DNA of 60,000 bases from Polytrichum commune (lineage: Eukaryota > Streptophyta > Polytrichopsida > Polytrichales > Polytrichaceae): positions 37,837,554-37,897,553 of the forward strand of contig OX485803.1 of NCBI GenBank assembly GCA_950295325.1, read 5' to 3'. Made by a program: the position numbers and the translations under genes. The notes under the pieces were generated by a model. The model was not told where the DNA came from, did no database searches, and saw only the letters and a list, made by a program, of their open reading frames with translations. Numbering within the stretch: the stretch's first letter is position 1; each line of letters opens with the position of its first letter. Shown piece by piece: positions 54,801 to 60,000 of the stretch.

Positions 54801-57800
54801 TTATCTTGCCTGCCACCGAGGGAATAGATTAAATGTAATTCAGTGCATTGTGACTAGAATAGGTAAAGGCAGAAATGCCTAATTTCAACACAACAATAAT
54901 CTGGACATGCATGCCTGAGTGGTATGTGGTTAAGTGTGGAATTAAGAACTGACATTAAAAGGATATCTGTTTGCGAGGGATTGGACTACGTGCTCAAAAT
55001 ATGCTAACCATTCTAGGTTAAATTGTCAACACGTCATATTGGGGGGGGGGGGGGGGGGCTATACGACCACGTAATGAGCACAAGAATCTTCACTTTGATA
55101 AGATATTCATATGAGCTCCAAAAATCATGATGCAGATGGCTACAAGCACGATTTGGATTTGCCAATCATCTTGCACTAATTGAGTGTTTCTTATATCCTA
55201 CGAGAAGTGGGTGTAGAGAGAAAATTATTTAAATAACACGCAGCTACTTAATGCTCCATGGTACATGTGCTGACGATGAAGCAAATTCCCTTTGTGTTGC
55301 TGGTGGATACTTCAGGCAGCAATGTGACCTCCGTTGCGGAAGATGAGGTATTGCGACTGTTGGTGTTGCTCAGAAACTTTGCACCCGGGTGGAAACAAGT
55401 GAGTGAAGGAGGATGGAATGTGGCCGAAATTTGTCACAGGTCCTATGACTTGATGGGCAAAGTAGTGGGCACAGTGGGTGCCGGCCGCATCGGTCAAGAG
55501 CTAATGAAGAGACTCAAGGTGAACCACTTCAACTCATTTTCTTGAGAGTTTTGAACTCAAATAGGTTACATAGTTATGATGTAACTCAATTGGCAATCAT
55601 CAACATGGGCTGAGGTGTGTGTTTTCCAACCTCCAAGATTTAACTTGTTTCTTTGAGATGTCGTGATTGTGGAAATCGAGCTGCAAATGAGGAAATCACA
55701 CCATATTTAGCTTGACAATCTGCAGAATTCCCTAAGGGGACTTGATCCTAATCTTGTTTATAGTCTTTTAAACTTTCTGTCATGATTCTCAATCACCAGA
55801 AATTATTGCATTAGAGTTATTGTTGATGTCTCTCAAAAACTAATGGTTTGGAAGGGAGCTTTGACCCACTTTTGACATTTTAGAATGTTTATGGAGTGTT
55901 CAAGTGGTGCCAGAACCCCATCTTTACTGAAATGAAGGGGACGCTTTTGACTTTGGCCAAAAGACAGCTATAATAAAAACAGATTGTATATTTTTTAGAC
56001 CATAGGTAAAATAATCTTTATACCCTAGGTTAAAAAAAGAACTTGTTCATTAAGTGGCTACAGTTTATTGGTCGTACTGTATTTCACACTTGCGGTATAT
56101 TGATGTCCTGAGTTGCTTGCCTTTTGTGACCAGGGGTTTGCTTTGAAGGACATGTTGTACTATGATCGCCATTCAATTGGAGCAGACAAGGAGAAGGAAT
56201 TGGGCTGCAAACAAGAGAAAGACATTGACGCAATGATCGCGAAATGTGATATTGTTGTGGTCAACATGCCCTTGACAGACCAAACCCGGTGTGTACACAG
56301 TCGGACATGGTCTACATATTTCAAAATGAGAAAATTGAAGGACTGACTTGTGTGGGAACTTAATAAAACTACATCTTTTCTTTCCACTTGGGCTCCAATT
56401 TTGTAACATTCTAGAGATTTGCAAACCGAAGGTCTTACCAATGGACTTGCATGCAGGGGCTTCTTTAACAAGGAGCGTCTGAGCAAGATGAAGAAGGGAG
56501 CAATTTTGGTAAACAATGCGCGCGGGGCTATAGCAGACAGGGATGCAGTCAAAGAGGCTTGTGAATCTGGACAGCTTGGCGGTATGAATTCAGATCTCTT
56601 TCCTTTTCTCTTCACTCATTATGATGTAGGCGCAGAATGATTCACATGATGGGTCCGGTGATATGATTAAGACTGTCATGTAAGTATGATGTACTGGCAT
56701 ATTGTCACTTGTGGCTACAGTCCTAACTTCTGTGCGATGTTGCAACATCTCTTATGGTAAAAGGTGTTCGTGTGTTATCCAGTTACTTTCTTGATCCGGA
56801 CACCTATATTTGATTGGTGTGTTTTTAGGTACGATCAAAGGACAAAAACCATAAAGACACATGTGTAAAAGAGATTGGACTACATCTTCAGATTTTATTA
56901 ACTACTGGACGTTCAATAATGAATGCAATCGGGAAGAATGAACAAAAATGCACTTCTGATAACCATACCTAAACAAGGGGAGGCCCGAATTTGAATTCGA
57001 TTGTTGCTGCCTCATTGTAGATTCGGTAATGCAACACAAGTTTTGTTGTGTAAATCTAATCCGTAGAAGTTGGAAAACATGAAAAACCAAGCGTAGAACA
57101 CTCGCACACCTTATACAGTTACCAAATCATCTACTTATGCTTATTGTTGGGATTTGTCTTTTGATAAACCTTATTAACTAAAAGGGTACTTTTCTCACAT
57201 CTCACTCACAAATCACTCAGATTTAATTGTATCGTACCTTCTGCCATTATCCAAATACAGCCATCATGACTTTATTTCAATATTAGCATTGCCCCACAGG
57301 AGGGGGCCTCCATTGCAGAGATATAAAGTATGGGATAGAGGGGAGTTCGTGGATATTCGTGGAACATACCTATTATAGCCTCAACATGAATCTCCAATAC
57401 CCTAGTGTTTTTACTTTGAAATAATCAAATACATTCCTATCAATTATCACACTGCGTTTTCTAGTGGAACACCAGTAACCCCTTGGCATTACCCCAGAGG
57501 TAATTCTGCTCAACAAGGACAGTGGAGATTTAGGGGCAAGGTGTGTTTGAGTTTCGTTCATTTGTTTGGGTTATTTGTTGGGAGATGGGTTACTAAATGA
57601 GTGCAAGAATTTGCAATGCAGGTTATGGAGGAGATGTGTGGAATGAGCAGCCAGCAGGAAAGGACCATCCATGGCGATACATGCCATTCCACGCCATGAC
57701 TCCTCACACGTCTGGTGTCACCATTGATGCTCAGGTACGCAAATGGCACAACTCGGGCTCAGAAGTATCGTAGAAAATGCTTCAAACTCACACTATATAA

Positions 57801-58488
57801 TGGATTATCATAGTTTAAGGGTCATGAGCATGGCAATTTGAGGGCCCTTGAAACTCATCTGATGGCTGTACCATGGAAATGTTGAAATTGAATGCTGTGT
57901 GGTCACAGGTTTTCAAGTGTAGTGTAAAAGACCCACGCAACTGGGGTCTCAACCGAATGTTATGACCATTCTATTCATGCGAGCTTTTTCTACAATATTA
58001 AGTTCTATTTAATCAAGGGTTGTGATTTTTGAAGTGCCATAGTCACCCGGTTTTGCGGTAAACCCACCTCCATGAGGTTGTCGTTGCATCCTTTGCATGC
58101 CATGTAGTACTCAACGCAGGTTTGTCATCCATTTAAACTTCCTTGGTCTCTTGTCCCCTTACGCCCTTAAGCTCTAGTGTTAAACAAAGTGAGATGAACC
58201 TGGCATTTTCCAACAATGAAAGATTTTAGATTTCAACAATCATGGGCCCTCAAGCTCTGGTGTAAAGTGTTCATAAGAAATTCCTTGTTCCAGGTTTCTA
58301 AGGTAAGTGCGATCTGAGAAGCTTATGTAAAATTCCATTGGCTGTCTGATGTTGTTGCAATCTGGCTGTTACAGGAACGCTTTGCGGCAGGGACAAAGGA
58401 TATGTTGGACCGTTGGTTCAAGAACGAACCATTTCCAGAGCAGAATTACATTGTGCGAGAAGGCAAACTTGCGAGCCAGTACCTGTGA
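51895..58488 (+). CDS. FDH: Mitochondrial NAD-dependent formate dehydrogenase (nine exons)
   Basis: Oxidises formate to CO2 with NAD+ in mitochondria. Exons: 51895-51931, 52702-52835, 53574-53736, 54268-54453, 55316-55518, 56134-56288, 56457-56581, 57622-57734, 58375-58488. All introns are GT-AG, phases agree, and the total is 409 residues. The N-terminal 57 or so residues are basic and Ser-rich, ending ARYYSSS: a presequence. Rossmann motif GTVGAGRIG (225-233), NAD-ribose Asp252 (YYDRH), and catalytic Asn176, Arg315 (NNARGA), Gln344 (QPAGKDHPW) and His363 (TPHTSG) fall at a constant +30/31 offset from the Pseudomonas enzyme numbering. The first two exons encode only the presequence. The start is the first ATG, in a CACCATGG context. 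Apparently intact. Intron repeats are listed separately. Confidence 0.96.
51918..52700 (+). repeat. Three tandem copies of about 260 bp in FDH exon 1/intron 1
   Basis: The unit includes the exon 1 donor region: CGCAGGTGAGC at 51927 recurs as GTCGCAGGTGAGCGGA near 52189 and 52448. Each copy then has a CTTAACTTGACAGATT-like stretch, CCCTCCGACATGCAATG and GTTTGTCCATACCCG. The last copy ends at the real acceptor of exon 2. Confidence 0.8.
52876..53500 (+). repeat. Five copies of a unit of about 117 bp in FDH intron 2
   Basis: Units start TGCGAGTTTTGCAATG near 52883, 52999, 53167, 53285 and 53403, each with CTCTTAT...CTTCCTAAATGCACAA and a GATTCTCGGTGA box. The spacing is irregular between copies 2 and 3 because of an insertion. 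A 104-codon open frame through it (53183-53497) is a by-product. Confidence 0.85.
54940..55225 (+). repeat. Dispersed repeat copy 3, in FDH intron 4
   Basis: Same family as 41378-41670 (GGATTGGACTACGTGCTC, CTTCACTTTGATAAGATATT, ATCCTACGAGAAGTGGG). It is interrupted by a run of 18 G at 55041-55058. A partial fourth copy lies at about 56835-56905 in intron 7. Confidence 0.6.
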
Positions 58489-59401
58489 ATCTAATGAAAT
58501 GCTAGGGTACAGGGGTTGTATATGCCAGTATGTCGTAATTACGTGCAGAGGAAATAAGAAGGGAGCGTTGACATGTGATTTCTTCCCACCCACCCACAAA
58601 TGTCAAAGCAATGTGGCAGGTTGGACTTTGTGTATTTGGGCTTGTCTTCTTTGAACATAAAAATTTCTTGTAACAAGGACTATCCTCCATCACATTGTCA
58701 ATGGTCGTATTTGGGTCGTGCATAAATATGGCCAAAACACACACACCTTGGCTTTTATGTTTGACTTGTTCTCCACGTCCAAAGTCTTACTGTGAAGAAT
58801 GTATATGTTATCATTGTTGTCTGCATATAGCTGACAGTGTTATTTTCTCATCCTTTTTGTATCGGTTATGTTACAGAATGTGAAGGTTAAGCATGACATC
58901 ATTCAGCTGCAATCAACCGTTCCATTCTAATAATATTAGTGATGGGGGTTCAATGAGTTTCTCAGGCCAAATTCATTGGTAAGAGAGAGAATAAGGAGGG
59001 TATAGTTCATAATAGTATCTAACTTAATCCTGGCCGCACCTAACTCATAGTGAGCGTTGAATAACGTTATGGGTGTAGTTGCCAACCATTAAACGTTGAG
59101 AGAAAGTCGCAATAAGCTTTGGAGACAATCAAAGTGAAATTTAATTGTTCACGACTTCATCTTTACTCACTTCTTAGAAACACCTTTATCAAAATACATC
59201 TATTTTTATGGTTTCATTATCACTCACTAACCTGATGACCCTCTCTTAGGAGTTGGAGACATGCCCTTCCCGGTTACTAAGGACCCCAAAGGGCTCCACC
59301 AGGATTAGTCACGAGAGTGTGGGAAGTCCCCAGACACAACCTTGCAACTTCATTGCCCTTCCCTACACATATAAGCTTATGATCCTTTGTGCAACCTCCC
59401 C
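58489..59401 (+). other. FDH 3' UTR and downstream flank
   Basis: No coding after the FDH stop. A poly(A) site cannot be placed with confidence. No other gene recognised before the TIR element. Confidence 0.5.
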
Positions 59402-59409
59402 CCCCCCCC

Positions 59410-59818
59410 CACGGGTAGATCACTCCATTGTCAAGTTGAACACCACGTGTGACCAAAAAAAAATTTCTTTTGGTAAGTTGCACCACCAAAATGGGTCAAA
59501 ATTTTATCAATTTTTTTTCATGAGTAGATATACACAGTACCTATGACATAGTTAAAAGTGGTAACTAAATTTGATGATTTGTTTTTTTCATAAAACATAC
59601 CATTTCTAACTAGAATGACACAGAATTGAACTAAAACAATTACTAAAAAAAATAAAGATGACTAAAAATTTCAAAAAAGTATACAAAAGATACTATGAAT
59701 GGTTATGTATATGTAGAAAAAATATCATAAATTTTAAAATGATATATGGCATGTAATATAGGGGTAGCAAACTTTGTCCGCACGTGGTGTCAACTTGACA
59801 AGAAGTGACCTCCCCGTG
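59410..59818. mobile_element. Short member of the CACGGGGAGGTCA TIR family
   Basis: Left end CACGGGTAGATCACTCCATT, right end the inverse of CACGGGGAGGTCACTTCTTG. The inverted arms run about 45 bp and share TTGTCAAGTTGA and CACCACGTG. It is flanked on both sides by C runs, compatible with an 8-bp TSD (eight C) but ambiguous. 409 bp, no coding; same family as 11485-13011. Confidence 0.75.
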
Positions 59819-60000
59819 CCCCCCCCCCCTTCCCCACTGTCAAAGAATGAAATGTCCACCCTAAAGTGAGGCCAACTGTCACTTTTGGGGCTAACCTCCC
59901 TACACACTTTGTTGGGTTGTGTAGGTCTCATTCTTGACAATGTCGAGAAGCCCTTGAAACTACATTTCCAAGGGTAGTTCGGTCACCATAATTGGGTAAG
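59819..60000. other. Flank, nothing recognised
   Basis: Begins with a run of 11 C. The remainder has no signal that I can support. Confidence 0.5.

Overview
The window is nuclear DNA of a streptophyte: a land plant or charophycean green alga. It holds one clear host gene, a nine-exon gene for plant-type mitochondrial NAD-dependent formate dehydrogenase (51895-58488, +). Almost everything else is transposable elements and their debris. The exact organism cannot be named from the sequence.

Layout. (1) 1-9235, minus strand: the 5' part of a Ty3/gypsy LTR retrotransposon, with a Gag-Pol frame open from 6150 to the window edge, a leader, a primer-binding site and a 5' LTR of about 2.2 kb. (2) 9236-13019: a frameshifted LINE tail relic (+ strand) and a 1.5 kb TIR element with a perfect 8-bp target-site duplication (TSD). 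(3) 13.5-24.9 kb, minus strand: a decayed, very large LINE. Its enzymatic domains run APE endonuclease, reverse transcriptase, an unassigned methyltransferase-like segment, RNase H, zinc knuckle, and a C-terminal restriction-like endonuclease (RLE). It therefore has two different endonucleases, as in the Dualen/RandI clade. A 2A-like ribosome-skipping motif lies in frame ahead of APE. A 960-bp solo LTR (18503-19462, TSD CCAGG) interrupts it. (4) 24.9-29.5 kb: a spacer with recurring GACTATAGTC palindromes, then an ORF1-like protein with an RRM-like segment and a coiled coil, preceded by an in-frame 12-residue repeat. (5) 29.5-44.4 kb: no host gene seen; a Stowaway MITE, a Tc1/mariner relic with an inverted internal segment, a TTAA-flanked TIR element, several hairpin elements and dispersed repeats. 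(6) 44736-50235: a complete 5.5-kb hAT transposon with TSD CCCCTGGG, encoding a transposase and carrying four exons of a host QSOX sulfhydryl oxidase gene; an internally deleted relative (TSD GATGTGAT) lies 300 bp away. (7) 50.2-60 kb: the FDH gene, with tandem repeats in introns 1 and 2, and another member of the 8-bp-TSD TIR family at the right end.

The most notable items are the dual-endonuclease LINE with a 2A motif and the hAT element that captured QSOX exons. All assignments come from reading motifs and repeat boundaries by eye; no database search was run.
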